Origin: Alphaproteobacteria bacterium
Lineage (GTDB): Bacteria > Pseudomonadota > Alphaproteobacteria > MPNO01 > VGEU01
DNA: 45,167 nucleotides
Direction: 5' to 3'
Assembly: GCA_016869145.1 (NCBI GenBank)
Contig: VGEU01000016.1
Span: 1 to 45,167, forward strand
Shown here: positions 17,188-25,768 of the stretch, piece after piece
Numbering within the stretch: position 1 is the stretch's first letter
Layout of the letters: every line of letters begins with the position of its first letter
The notes under the pieces: model-generated
What the model saw: only the letters and a program-made list of their open reading frames with translations
Told to the model about the DNA's origin: nothing
Database searches by the model: none
Translations under genes and position numbers: made by a program

Positions 17188-17748
17188 TTGGGAACGCTGC
17201 CTGACTCGCCCGCGTTGGTGCTGAACGCCGACTTCCGGCCGCTCAGCTATTTCCCCCTGTCGCTATGGCCGTGGCAGGAGACGATCAAGGCGGTCTTTCT
17301 CGACCGCGTGAACATCGTCTCGGAATATGACCGCGAGGTGCACTCGCCGTCGTTCTCGATGCGCATTCCGTCCGTCATCGCGCTCAAGACCTACGTCCCG
17401 GTGCCGCGCCGGCCGGCGCTGACCCGGTTCAACGTGTTCCTGCGCGACCGCTTCTCCTGCCAGTATTGCGGCGATCCGTTCCCGGCCGCCGATCTCACCT
17501 TCGACCACGTCGTGCCGCGCTCGCGTGGCGGGCGCACCGGCTGGCACAACGTGGTCACCGCCTGCTCGGGCTGCAACCTGACCAAGGGCGCGAGCCTGCC
17601 GCATGAATGCGGCATGTATCCGCGCCGCAACCCGTCCGAGCCGACCAACCGGCAGCTGCAGGAGAACGGGCGTCGCTTCCCGCCCAACTATCTGCACGAG
17701 AGTTGGCGCGACTATCTCTACTGGGACACCGTCCTCGAGCCGTCGTGA
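17188..17748 (+). CDS. HNH endonuclease family protein
   Basis: The domain order is an N-terminal PALVLNADFRPLSYFPLSLW segment, then a zinc-binding pair CQYC (91–94), DHVVPRSRGG with H107, WHN near 119–121 and a second pair CSGC (126–129). This is the HNH fold with a structural zinc. The same architecture is a widespread single-copy alphaproteobacterial protein of unknown role, usually not tied to mobile DNA. TTG at 17188 is chosen because GAGG lies at a good distance upstream and the conserved region begins just after it. A TTG at 17137 would add 17 non-conserved residues. Confidence 0.87.
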   Translation: MGTLPDSPALVLNADFRPLSYFPLSLWPWQETIKAVFLDRVNIVSEYDREVHSPSFSMRIPSVIALKTYVPVPRRPALTRFNVFLRDRFSCQYCGDPFPAADLTFDHVVPRSRGGRTGWHNVVTACSGCNLTKGASLPHECGMYPRRNPSEPTNRQLQENGRRFPPNYLHESWRDYLYWDTVLEPS

Positions 17749-17836
17749 CCGCGGCGCCGCCCGGCGGCGAGAGCCCGATCCATCTGGCCGGTTCCTGCTC
17801 TACACTCGGCGATCGGAACCGCGGCAGGAGGACGTC

Positions 17837-18223
17837 ATGGCGAGGCGCACCGTATCGGCGGGCAAGCCCTATGAGGACAAGCAGCGCCACAGCCCCGGCG
17901 TGATCGCCGACGGCCGCGTGCTCCACACCTCGGGCATGGTCTCGCGCGATGCGGCCGGCAACCTCGTCGGCGCCGGCGACATGGTGGCGCAGGTCAAGCA
18001 GGTCTTCGCCAATCTCGACGACGTGTTCAAGGCGGCCGGCACCGACGCCTCGAGGGTTGTCAAATACACGATCTTCGTCACCGACATCGATGCGTTCCAG
18101 AAGGCGCGTGGCGCGGTCGATCATTTCTTCGCCGCCAAGCCGGCCTCGACGCTCCTCCAGATCTCGCAGCTCGCCGATCCGCGCTTCCTCGTCGAGGTCG
18201 AGGCGATCGTCGCCCTCGACTGA
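17837..18223 (+). CDS. RidA (YjgF/YER057c/UK114) family protein
   Basis: The 128-residue protein follows the RidA fold pattern: an early HTSGMVSRD strand, a NLDDVFKAAGTDASRVVKYTIFVTD core and a C-terminal LVEVEAIVALD strand. Canonical RidA deaminates reactive enamine intermediates using an arginine in a PARS segment near residue 105. Here the matching position reads PASTLLQI, with no arginine. It is therefore likely a non-RidA subfamily member with another activity. AGGAGG at about 17826 is a strong ribosome-binding site. It is 12 bases upstream of the flavin monooxygenase gene and probably in its operon. Confidence 0.88.
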   Translation: MARRTVSAGKPYEDKQRHSPGVIADGRVLHTSGMVSRDAAGNLVGAGDMVAQVKQVFANLDDVFKAAGTDASRVVKYTIFVTDIDAFQKARGAVDHFFAAKPASTLLQISQLADPRFLVEVEAIVALD

Positions 18224-18235
18224 CCGGCGACCCGC

Positions 18236-19243
18236 ATGCGTTTCGGATTCTGGCCCGCCGTCTACGGCAACTGGCTGCCGTCCGATCAGGCGGCGGAGAA
18301 CGACGCCTCCTTCGCGCACGCCGCGGCGGCGACTGCGGCGGCCGAGCGTGCCGGCTTCGCGACCATGCTGATCGCCGAGCATTTCATCAACCCCAACGGT
18401 GAGGGGCGCGACCAGCTCGATGCGTGGACGACCGCCGCCGCGCTCGCCGCGACGACGACGCGGATCGAGATCATCGCCGCTGTCAAGCCCGGGCTCCGCG
18501 CGCCGGGCGTGATCGCCAAGATGGGGGCCAACATCGACCGCATCTCGGGCGGACGCTTCGCGATCAATCTGGTCTCGGCCTGGTGGCCGCCCGAATACGC
18601 GATGCTCGGCGCCGAGGTACTCGACCACGACGACCGCTATGCGCGCGCGCGCGAATATCTCGAGGTGATCCGCGGCCTGTGGACGACCGAGCGCTTCGCC
18701 TATGACGGGCGCTATTATCGGATCGCCGGCGCGACCATCGCGCCGCGGCCGGTGCAGCGCCCGCATCCGCCGATCTATGTCGGGGGCGAATCCGAGGCCG
18801 GCCGCGCGCTCGGCGCCGCGGTCGCCGACATCTTCCTGATCAACGGCCGGCCGATCGCCGAGCTCGCGTCGATCATCGCCGACATGCGGGCGCGCGCCGG
18901 CGCCCGCGGCCGCACGCTCCGCTTCGGGACCACGGCCTTCGTGGTCTGCCGCGACAGCGAAGCCGTCGCGGCGGCCGAGTTCGAGCGGCTCGCCGATCTC
19001 CGCCGGCTCGACGTCAAGGGCGCCGACCCGGCCGTCGAGATGATGAAGCACGCCCCGCTCGAGGGCCGCCGGCTCGGCACCAATGGCGGCTCGCGCGCCG
19101 GGCTGATCGGAACCCCGGCCGCGATCGCCGAGCGCATCCGTGCGCTCGAGGCCATCGGCATCGAGACGCTCCTCCTCCAGTTCCACCCGCTGGTGCCCGA
19201 GCTCGAGCGCTTCGCGGCCGAGGTCTTGCCCCGGCTCCGCTGA
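18236..19243 (+). CDS. LLM-class flavin-dependent monooxygenase (SfnG/SsuD-like)
   Basis: The 335-residue luciferase-like protein starts MRFGFWPAVYGNWL and has AERAGFATMLIAEH, ANIDRISGGRFAINLVSAWW and HDDRYARAREYLEVIRGLW. Later it has PPIYVGGESEAG and a GLIGTPAAIAERI ending. These blocks are closest to dimethylsulfone monooxygenase SfnG and alkanesulfonate monooxygenase SsuD. Such enzymes use reduced FMN and oxygen to release sulfite or sulfinate from organosulfur compounds. The immediate RidA-like neighbour upstream and the two BisC-type reductases downstream suggest one sulfur-oxide utilisation unit. The true substrate is not shown by the sequence. Confidence 0.85.
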   Translation: MRFGFWPAVYGNWLPSDQAAENDASFAHAAAATAAAERAGFATMLIAEHFINPNGEGRDQLDAWTTAAALAATTTRIEIIAAVKPGLRAPGVIAKMGANIDRISGGRFAINLVSAWWPPEYAMLGAEVLDHDDRYARAREYLEVIRGLWTTERFAYDGRYYRIAGATIAPRPVQRPHPPIYVGGESEAGRALGAAVADIFLINGRPIAELASIIADMRARAGARGRTLRFGTTAFVVCRDSEAVAAAEFERLADLRRLDVKGADPAVEMMKHAPLEGRRLGTNGGSRAGLIGTPAAIAERIRALEAIGIETLLLQFHPLVPELERFAAEVLPRLR

Positions 19244-19245
19244 CC

Positions 19246-19261
19246 GGCGGGCCTCCCCGCC
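19246..19261 (+). terminator. Hairpin after the flavin monooxygenase gene
   Basis: GGCGGG (19246–19251) and CCCGCC (19256–19261) form a 6-bp GC stem with a CCTC loop, two bases after the monooxygenase stop. No U-tract follows. It may be an attenuator or RNA-stability stem between the monooxygenase and the first BisC-like gene. Confidence 0.3.
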
Positions 19262-19310
19262 CCGGCGCGGGCCGTGCTATCGTCGCCGGCCGGACAACAA
19301 GGTGGGGCCG

Positions 19311-21626
19311 ATGGCGAGCGTCGCACGCACGATCACGGGATCGCATTGGGGCGTCTATGGCGCGGTGGTGCGCGACGGCCGGCTGGTCGCGACCGAGCCG
19401 TTCCCGAAGGACACCGATCCCTCGGCGCTGATCGGCGCCATGCCGGGCGTCGTCTACGACCGGACCCGGATCGCCCAGCCGATGGTGCGCGCGGGCTGGC
19501 TTCGCGACGGCATCGCGGGCGACCGGTCGCGGCGCGGCGCGGAGCCGTTCGTCCCGGTGTCGTGGGATCGCGCGCTCGATCTTGTCGCGGCCGAGCTCGC
19601 GCGCGTCAAGGCGGCGTTCGGCAACGACGCGATCATGGGCGGCTCCTATGGCTGGGCGTCGGCCGGCCGGCTGCACAATGCGCGCACGCTGACGCACCGC
19701 TTCCTCAACGGCTTCGGCGGCTGCGTGCACCAGTCGGGCAACTACTCCTTCGGCGCCGCGATCGTCCTCCTGCCGCACGTGCTCGGGACCGCGCAGCCGG
19801 CCGCCGGCCAGCTCACCGCGTGGGAATCGATCTTCGAATCGACGCGGCTCCTCGTCGCCTTCGGCGGTCTCGCGGTCAAGAACATGCAGATCGAGATGGG
19901 CGGCGTCGGCGAGCACGAGGGGGTGTGGCGCATGCGCCGGCTCGCCGAGGCGGGCGTCGAGGTCGTGAACATCGGACCGATCCGCGAGGACGTCGATGCG
20001 CGCGTCGGCCCGACGTGGCTTCCGATCCGGCCCAACACCGATACCGCGCTGATGCTGGCGCTCGCCCACACGCTGGTCGCCGAGAACCGCCACGATCGCG
20101 ATTTCATCGCCCGCTACACCGCGGGCTTCGAGCGCTTCCGCCCCTATCTGATGGGCGAGAGCGACGGCACGCCGAAGGACGCCGACTGGGCGGCGGCGAT
20201 CTGCGAGATCCCGGCAGAGACCATTCGCGCGCTCGCCCGGCGCATGGCCGCGACGCGCACGATGATCTCGGTGAGCTGGTCGATCCAGCGCGCCGACCAC
20301 GGCGAGCAGCCCTACTGGATGGCGATCGTGCTCGCCGCGCTCCTCGGCCAGATCGGGCTGCCGGGCGGCGGGTTCGGCTTCGGCTACGGCGCCTCCGGCG
20401 GCAACGGGCGCGGGCGGCTCAACGTGCCGCAGCCGACGCTCGCGACGGGCCCCAACCCGACCGGCGCGATCATCCCGGTCTCGCGCATCGCCGATGCGCT
20501 CCTCGAGCCGGGCGGCGCCTACGACTTCAACGGCAAGACCCAGACCTATCCCGACATCCGCCTCGTCTACTGGGCCGGCGGCAATCCGTTCCACCACCAC
20601 CAGGATCTCAACAAGCTCCTGCGCGCCTGGGCGCGGCCGGAGACGATCGTCGCGCACGAGCCGTTCTGGACGCCGCTCGCGCGCCACGCCGACATCGTGC
20701 TGCCGGCGACGACGACGCTCGAGCGCAACGACATCGGCGCCGGCGGGCGCGACCGCTATCTCTACGCGATGAAGAAGGCGATCGAGCCGGTCGGCGCGGC
20801 GCGCAACGATTTCGACATCTACGCCGCGCTCGCGACGCGGCTCGGCTTCGCCGACGCCTTCACCGAGGGCCGCGACGAGATGGGCTGGCTCCGCCATCTA
20901 TACGACGTCGCGCGCCAGCAGGCGGCCGAGCACCAGATCGAGATGCCGGATTTCGACGCGTTCTGGGAGGCCGGGCACATCGAGTTCCCGCGGCCGGCGA
21001 CGCATCCGGTGCTGTTCGCCGACTACCGCGCCGCGCCCGAGGCGAAGCCGCTCAACACGCCGTCGGGCCGGATCGAGATCTTCTCCGACAAGATCGCGGC
21101 CTTCGGCTACGACGACTGCGGCGGCCACCCGATGTGGTTCGAGCCGGCCGAGTGGCTCGGCGGCGCCACGGCCGCGCGCTACGGCCTCCACCTCGTTTCG
21201 AACCAGCCGGCGACGCGGCTCCACAGCCAGATGGACAACGCCGCCGTCAGCCGAGCGAGCAAGATCAAGGGCCGCGAGCCGGTGCTGATCAACCCGGCCG
21301 ACGCCGCCTCGCGCGGCATCGCCGACGGCGACATCGTGCGGCTCTACAACGACCGCGGCGCCTGTCTCGCCGGCGCGGTCGTCACCGACCGCATCCGGCC
21401 CGGCGTTCTCCAGCTCTCGACCGGCGCCTGGTACGACCCGGCCTCGCCCGGCGTCGTCGGCACGCTCGACCGCCACGGCAACCCGAACGTGCTCACGATC
21501 GACAAGGGCACCTCGAAGCTCGCCCAGGCGCCGATCGCCCAGACCGTGCTGGTCGAGATCGAGCGCTATGACGGCGCGCCGCCGCCGCTCGCGATCGCCG
21601 ATCCGCCCGCGACGACCACGGCCTGA
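19311..21626 (+). CDS. BisC/TorA-type molybdopterin oxidoreductase, first copy
   Basis: The 771-residue protein is a DMSO-reductase-family enzyme of the single-subunit BisC/TorA/DorA branch. SYGWASAGRLHN near residue 110 holds the serine that ligates molybdenum. No N-terminal [4Fe-4S] cysteine cluster is visible. MPT-binding segments include IRPNTDTALMLALAHTL, GQIGLPGGGFGFGYG, and the C-terminal HLVSNQPATRLHSQ and YNDRGACLAGA. No Tat signal is present (it begins MASVARTITGSHWG), so it is likely cytoplasmic like biotin-sulfoxide reductase. It should reduce an S-oxide or N-oxide. It shares close sequence with the next gene, from which it is separated by ten bases. Confidence 0.92.
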   Translation: MASVARTITGSHWGVYGAVVRDGRLVATEPFPKDTDPSALIGAMPGVVYDRTRIAQPMVRAGWLRDGIAGDRSRRGAEPFVPVSWDRALDLVAAELARVKAAFGNDAIMGGSYGWASAGRLHNARTLTHRFLNGFGGCVHQSGNYSFGAAIVLLPHVLGTAQPAAGQLTAWESIFESTRLLVAFGGLAVKNMQIEMGGVGEHEGVWRMRRLAEAGVEVVNIGPIREDVDARVGPTWLPIRPNTDTALMLALAHTLVAENRHDRDFIARYTAGFERFRPYLMGESDGTPKDADWAAAICEIPAETIRALARRMAATRTMISVSWSIQRADHGEQPYWMAIVLAALLGQIGLPGGGFGFGYGASGGNGRGRLNVPQPTLATGPNPTGAIIPVSRIADALLEPGGAYDFNGKTQTYPDIRLVYWAGGNPFHHHQDLNKLLRAWARPETIVAHEPFWTPLARHADIVLPATTTLERNDIGAGGRDRYLYAMKKAIEPVGAARNDFDIYAALATRLGFADAFTEGRDEMGWLRHLYDVARQQAAEHQIEMPDFDAFWEAGHIEFPRPATHPVLFADYRAAPEAKPLNTPSGRIEIFSDKIAAFGYDDCGGHPMWFEPAEWLGGATAARYGLHLVSNQPATRLHSQMDNAAVSRASKIKGREPVLINPADAASRGIADGDIVRLYNDRGACLAGAVVTDRIRPGVLQLSTGAWYDPASPGVVGTLDRHGNPNVLTIDKGTSKLAQAPIAQTVLVEIERYDGAPPPLAIADPPATTTA

Positions 21627-21636
21627 GGGGCGCACC

Positions 21637-23949
21637 ATGGCTGATCGCCGGAGCGTGCCGACCGCCTCGCACTGGGGTCTCTACGACGCGGTGGTCGAGG
21701 GCGAGCGCCTGGTCGACGTCAGGCCGTTCGCGCGCGACCGCGATCCGTCGCCGTTGATCGCGGGCATGCCCGGCCTCGTCCACGACGAGAGCCGGATCGC
21801 CCAGCCGATGGTGCGCGCCGGCTGGCTCGAGCGCGGCCCGCTCGGTCACGACCGCACCCGGCGCGGCGCCGAGCCCTTCGTCCCGGTGTCGTGGGATCGC
21901 GCGCTCGCGCTCGTCGCGGACGAGCTCGCGCGCGTCAAGGCGGCGCACGGCAACACCGCGATCTTCGCCGGCAATTACGGCTGGGCGAGCGCCGGGCGGC
22001 TCCACGCGGCGCGCGATCTCACCTACCGTTTCTTCAACGGCTTCGGCGGCTATACCGGGAGCGTGTTGAGCTACAGCTACGGCGCCGGGCTCGCGATCGC
22101 GCCGCACGTCTTGGGCTCGGTCGCCGCCGTCATGGGCGCCTCGACCGCCTGGCCCGTGGTCGCCGAGCATACCCGCCTCCTCGTCACGTTCGGCGGGCTG
22201 CCGATGAAGAACGCTCAGATCGACCACAACGGCAGCGCGCTCCACGGCTTCGCCGACTGGCTCCGCGCGCTCCGCGACAAGGGCGTCCGCGTCGTGTCGG
22301 TGAGCCCGTGCCGCGACGACACGCCCGGCTGGCTCGGCGCCGAGTGGCTGCCGATCCGGCCCAACACCGACACCGCGCTGATGCTCGCGCTCGCGCACAC
22401 CCTCGTCGCGACGGGGCGCGCCGACACCGAGTTTCTCGCGCGCTACACCGTCGGGTTCGAGCGTTTCCGCCCCTATCTGATGGGCGAGCGCGACGGCCAG
22501 CCCAAGGACGCCGATTGGGCGGCGCCGATCTGCCAGATCCCGGCCGAGACCATCCGCGGCCTCGCGCGCGCGATGGCGCAGACCCGCACCATGATCAACG
22601 CGAGCTGGTCGGTGCAGCGCTGCGATCACGGCGAGCAGCCCTACTGGATGACGGTCGCGCTCGCCGCGATGCTCGGCCAGATCGGGCTGCCGGGCGGTGG
22701 ATTCTCCTTCGGCTACGGCGCGACCGCCAATATCGGCAACCCGCGGCCGAAGATGCCGCGGCCGACGATGCCGTCGGGCAGCAACCCGACCGGGCGGTTC
22801 ATCCCGGTCTCGCGTATCGCCGACATGCTGCTCAACCCCGACGCGACCATCGACTTCAACGGCCAGCGCATCACCTATCCCGACATCCGCCTGATCTACT
22901 GGGCCGGCGGCAACGTGTTCCATCATCACCAGGACATCAACAAGCTCCTCGCCGCGTGGCGACGGCCCGAGACGATCGTCGTGCACGAGCCGTTCTGGAC
23001 CCCGGTCGCGCGCCACGCCGATATCGTGCTGCCGGCGACGACGACGCTCGAGCGCAACGACATCGCGGCGTCGGCGCATGACCGCTTCCTGTCGGCGATG
23101 AAACAGGCGGTGCCGCCGCAGGGCGAGGCGCGCAACGACTTCGACATCTATGCCGCGCTCGCCGAGCGTCTCGGCTTCCGCGCCGCCTTCGACGAGGGGC
23201 GCGACGAGGCGGGCTGGCTCCGTCATCTCTACGATCTGACGCGCCAGCAGGCCGCGCGCGCCGGCCACGAGATGCCGTCCTTCGATGCGTTCTGGGCGGC
23301 GGGCCACCACGAGTTCCCCGAGCCCGCCGAGCCCTTCGTCGCGTTCGACCAGTTCCGCGCCGATCCGGTCGCCAACGCGCTGCCGACGCCGTCGGGGCGG
23401 ATCGAGGTCTTCTCCGACCGCATCGCGGGCTTCGGCTATGACGACTGCGCCGGCCACCCGACCTGGTACGAGCCGGTCGAGTGGTTGGGCGCCGCGAAGG
23501 CCGAGCGCTACCCGCTCCATCTCATCACCAACCAGCCGCGCACGCGGCTGCACAGCCAGCTCGACAACGCGCGCGCGAGCAAGGAATCGAAGATCCGCGG
23601 CCGCGAGCCGATCATGATGCACCCGCGCGACGCGGCGCGTCGCGGCATCGCCGACGGCGATGTCGTGCGCGTCCACAACGACCGGGGCGCCTGCCTCGCC
23701 GGCGCGCTGGTGTCGGATTCGGTGCTGCCCGGCGTCGTGATCCTCGCCACCGGCGCGTGGTACGACCCGGCCGAGCCCGGGCGCATCGGCACGCTCGACA
23801 AGCACGGCAGCGCCAACGTGCTGACGCGCGACAAGGGGTCGTCAAAGCTGAGCCAGATGCCGATCGCGCAATCGGCGCTGGTCGAGATCGAGCGCTATGA
23901 CGGGCCGCCGCCGCCGGTGACCGCGTTCACCCCGCCGCCCATGCGCTGA
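21637..23949 (+). CDS. BisC/TorA-type molybdopterin oxidoreductase, second copy
   Basis: The 770-residue paralogue has the same blocks as its neighbour: NYGWASAGRLHA with the Mo-ligating serine, RPNTDTALMLALAHTL, GQIGLPGGGFSFGYG and HLITNQPRTRLHSQ. No Fe–S motif and no Tat leader are seen. The two proteins align end to end with scattered substitutions, so they arose by tandem duplication and have since diverged. Differences cluster near the active-site entrance (for example TGSVLSYSYGAG versus HQSGNYSFGAA), which suggests different substrates. Ten bases separate the genes, so they are co-transcribed. Confidence 0.92.
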   Translation: MADRRSVPTASHWGLYDAVVEGERLVDVRPFARDRDPSPLIAGMPGLVHDESRIAQPMVRAGWLERGPLGHDRTRRGAEPFVPVSWDRALALVADELARVKAAHGNTAIFAGNYGWASAGRLHAARDLTYRFFNGFGGYTGSVLSYSYGAGLAIAPHVLGSVAAVMGASTAWPVVAEHTRLLVTFGGLPMKNAQIDHNGSALHGFADWLRALRDKGVRVVSVSPCRDDTPGWLGAEWLPIRPNTDTALMLALAHTLVATGRADTEFLARYTVGFERFRPYLMGERDGQPKDADWAAPICQIPAETIRGLARAMAQTRTMINASWSVQRCDHGEQPYWMTVALAAMLGQIGLPGGGFSFGYGATANIGNPRPKMPRPTMPSGSNPTGRFIPVSRIADMLLNPDATIDFNGQRITYPDIRLIYWAGGNVFHHHQDINKLLAAWRRPETIVVHEPFWTPVARHADIVLPATTTLERNDIAASAHDRFLSAMKQAVPPQGEARNDFDIYAALAERLGFRAAFDEGRDEAGWLRHLYDLTRQQAARAGHEMPSFDAFWAAGHHEFPEPAEPFVAFDQFRADPVANALPTPSGRIEVFSDRIAGFGYDDCAGHPTWYEPVEWLGAAKAERYPLHLITNQPRTRLHSQLDNARASKESKIRGREPIMMHPRDAARRGIADGDVVRVHNDRGACLAGALVSDSVLPGVVILATGAWYDPAEPGRIGTLDKHGSANVLTRDKGSSKLSQMPIAQSALVEIERYDGPPPPVTAFTPPPMR

Positions 23950-23976
23950 GCCGCGCGACGCGCCGCCGGCGGCCGA

Positions 23977-24672
23977 CTAGGTGCGGCCGGGCGTCGCGGG
24001 CGGGCGCGCGAGGCGGTCGACGACGATGCGGACCGCCGCCTCGTTCTGCAGCATCGTGACGTGGCGGCCGGCGACCTCGACGTTGTCGGCCGTCGGCGAC
24101 GGCTCGCGGCAGCACATCCAGGCGCAGATGCCGTCCTCCCTCGAGTAGATCGCGGTCGAGGGCACGGGCGGGGGCGCCGCGATCTCGGCCGCGATCGCAC
24201 GGAGATCGACGCCGGGCCACAGCCCGAGGAAGGGCGCGAGCGGCACGAGGAGGCTGTCGGCGGGCCGGTGGATCGGGCTCGTCAGCGTGACGACCCGGCG
24301 GACCAGCGTCGGATGGCGGTGGGCGAGAAGTCGCGCGAAGAGCCCGCCCATGCTGTGGCCGACGAGGCTGACCGGTCCATCGCGGCGCGCGATCGCCTCG
24401 AGCTGCGCCGTCGCGCCGGCGATCAGCCGCGCCGTCGGGCCGCGATTGAGGCCGAGCGCCCAGCCATGCGCCGTATAGCCGAGCCGGGCGAGGAGGGCGC
24501 GGAAGTCGCGGCTGTAGCCGTCGCTGTTGAACACCGCCGGCAGGACGAGCACCGCGTGGCCGTCGCCCCGCGGCAGCCTCGCCGCGTCGTCGAAGGCGGG
24601 AAACGGCGCCGGGCGGATGAAGGCGACGAACTCGCCGGCCGCGCCGGAGAGCCCGGGCGGGCGCGGGGTCAT
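23977..24672 (-). CDS. Alpha/beta hydrolase
   Basis: The 231-residue protein has the HAVLVLPAVFNSDGYS N-terminal strand and the nucleophile elbow GHSMGG (about residues 104–109) followed by LFARLLAHRHP. It also has TLTSPIHRP, and a final histidine in AGRHVTM. It is a cytoplasmic serine hydrolase of the triacylglycerol-lipase/PGAP1-like group with unknown substrate. An ICAWMCC cysteine pair before the late histidine is unusual. Its ATG overlaps the coq7 stop by four bases (ATGA), so it is the third gene of the dsbB–coq7 string. Confidence 0.82.
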   Translation of the reverse strand: MTPRPPGLSGAAGEFVAFIRPAPFPAFDDAARLPRGDGHAVLVLPAVFNSDGYSRDFRALLARLGYTAHGWALGLNRGPTARLIAGATAQLEAIARRDGPVSLVGHSMGGLFARLLAHRHPTLVRRVVTLTSPIHRPADSLLVPLAPFLGLWPGVDLRAIAAEIAAPPPVPSTAIYSREDGICAWMCCREPSPTADNVEVAGRHVTMLQNEAAVRIVVDRLARPPATPGRT

Positions 24673-25232
24673 AGGCGGGTCGAGAGCCAGATCGCGACCC
24701 GCGAGCCCGCCTTGATCGCCTCGGTGAGAAGCGTATAGGCGGGCGCCTCCGCCGCGCCGTGGTCGAGCGCGGTCTCGCGGTGCTCGATCTCATCGGCGCG
24801 GAAGCGCTCGATCGTGGCGCGCAGGCCGGGCTCGTCGTCGCCGAGCCGGTCGGCCTGTTCGGCGTAGTGATTGTCGATCACGTCCTCGACCGCGGCCGTG
24901 CACGCCATCGCCGCACGCTCGCCGAGTAGCGCGGTCGCGGCGCCGAGCGCGAAGCCCGCGACATGCCAGAGCGGCATCAGCGCGGTCGGTCGCGTGCGGC
25001 GATCGGCGACGAGCGCATCGAAGCACGCGAGGTGCTCGGTCTCCTTGACCGCCATGGCGCGGATCGCCGCCGCCGCCGGGCGGTCGCCGAGGACGGCGAG
25101 CTGGCCGGCATAGATGCGGACCGCGCCATACTCGCCGGCGTGGTCGACCCGGATCATGCGCGCGATCAGCGCCTCGCGCGTCGGGTCGCCGGGAAGGCGG
25201 TCCTCGGCCGTGATGCGGGGGCGTTCGGTCAA
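24669..25232 (-). CDS. coq7: Demethoxyubiquinone hydroxylase (di-iron)
   Basis: The 187-residue protein has the full Coq7/UbiF-replacement di-iron ligand set: E34 (GEYGA), E64 and H67 (KETEHL), E116 (AVEDVI), and E148 and H151 (DEIEHRE). It hydroxylates demethoxyubiquinol in ubiquinone synthesis at the inner membrane. The TTG start at 25232 overlaps the dsbB stop (TTGA). It gives a protein of normal length beginning LTERPRITAEDRLPG, since no ATG lies ahead of the conserved DHAGEYGA segment. The longer open frame upstream runs through dsbB and is not real. Confidence 0.93.
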   Translation of the reverse strand: MTERPRITAEDRLPGDPTREALIARMIRVDHAGEYGAVRIYAGQLAVLGDRPAAAAIRAMAVKETEHLACFDALVADRRTRPTALMPLWHVAGFALGAATALLGERAAMACTAAVEDVIDNHYAEQADRLGDDEPGLRATIERFRADEIEHRETALDHGAAEAPAYTLLTEAIKAGSRVAIWLSTRL

Positions 25233-25714
25233 GCTTTCCTCGGCGCGAGCGTGGCGGCGAAGGCGACCGCGGCGAGCACCGCCGAGGCGATCAGATTGTA
25301 GCCGGCGATGGAAATTCCGAACAGCGACCACGGCACGGCGTCGCAGCGCACGGGCGCGGTCTCCATCAGCGCCTTCTTGAGGTCCTCGATCGAGGAGGCG
25401 CCGAGCGTCGATGCGCCCGAGCATTCGCCGAGGCCCTGCCACCAGCCGGCCTCGACGCCGACATGGAAGAAGGCGATGCCGCCGCCGATCAGGAAGAGGA
25501 GGCCGAGCGCGCCGGTCGCGAGCCGGAGGCGGTGCGCGGGGAGGGCGAGGAGCGCGACAAGCCCGACCGGGATCGCGATCGCGTAGGGCCAGCGCTGCCA
25601 CAGGCAGAGCGGGCACGGTGCGAGGCCGCCGAGATATTGCGCGGCGAGCGCGGCGAGGAGCGCCGCCACGCTGGCCGCGGTGCCGAGGATGAGGATCGCG
25701 CGCGCATCCGTCAT
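25229..25714 (-). CDS. dsbB: Disulfide bond formation protein B
   Basis: The 161-residue protein has four membrane helices. The first periplasmic loop carries CPLC (C34, C37) followed by the LWQRWPY segment, and the second carries C98 and C124. This is the DsbB pattern: it reoxidises DsbA and passes electrons to ubiquinone. Its stop overlaps the TTG start of coq7, which makes the quinone. It follows the DedA-family gene by 54 bases on the same strand. Confidence 0.94.
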   Translation of the reverse strand: MTDARAILILGTAASVAALLAALAAQYLGGLAPCPLCLWQRWPYAIAIPVGLVALLALPAHRLRLATGALGLLFLIGGGIAFFHVGVEAGWWQGLGECSGASTLGASSIEDLKKALMETAPVRCDAVPWSLFGISIAGYNLIASAVLAAVAFAATLAPRKA

Positions 25715-25768
25715 GGCCGAGATATAGGGCCGGGCCGCGGCAGCCGGAAGGCCGGTGGCGAGAAGCGG

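Noticed and set aside
21493-23805. 770-codon open frame antisense to the second BisC-like gene
   Set aside because: Its composition is typical of GC-rich shadow frames; the sense strand has clear molybdopterin motifs.
23950-23976. GCCGCC/GGCGGC palindrome between the second BisC gene and the convergent hydrolase as a terminator
   Set aside because: It is a loop-less palindrome in GC-rich DNA with no U-tract, so it is not distinguishable from background.
24669-25616. Extension of the coq7 frame through dsbB
   Set aside because: DsbB is the true gene there; the Coq7 conserved region begins just after the TTG at 25232.
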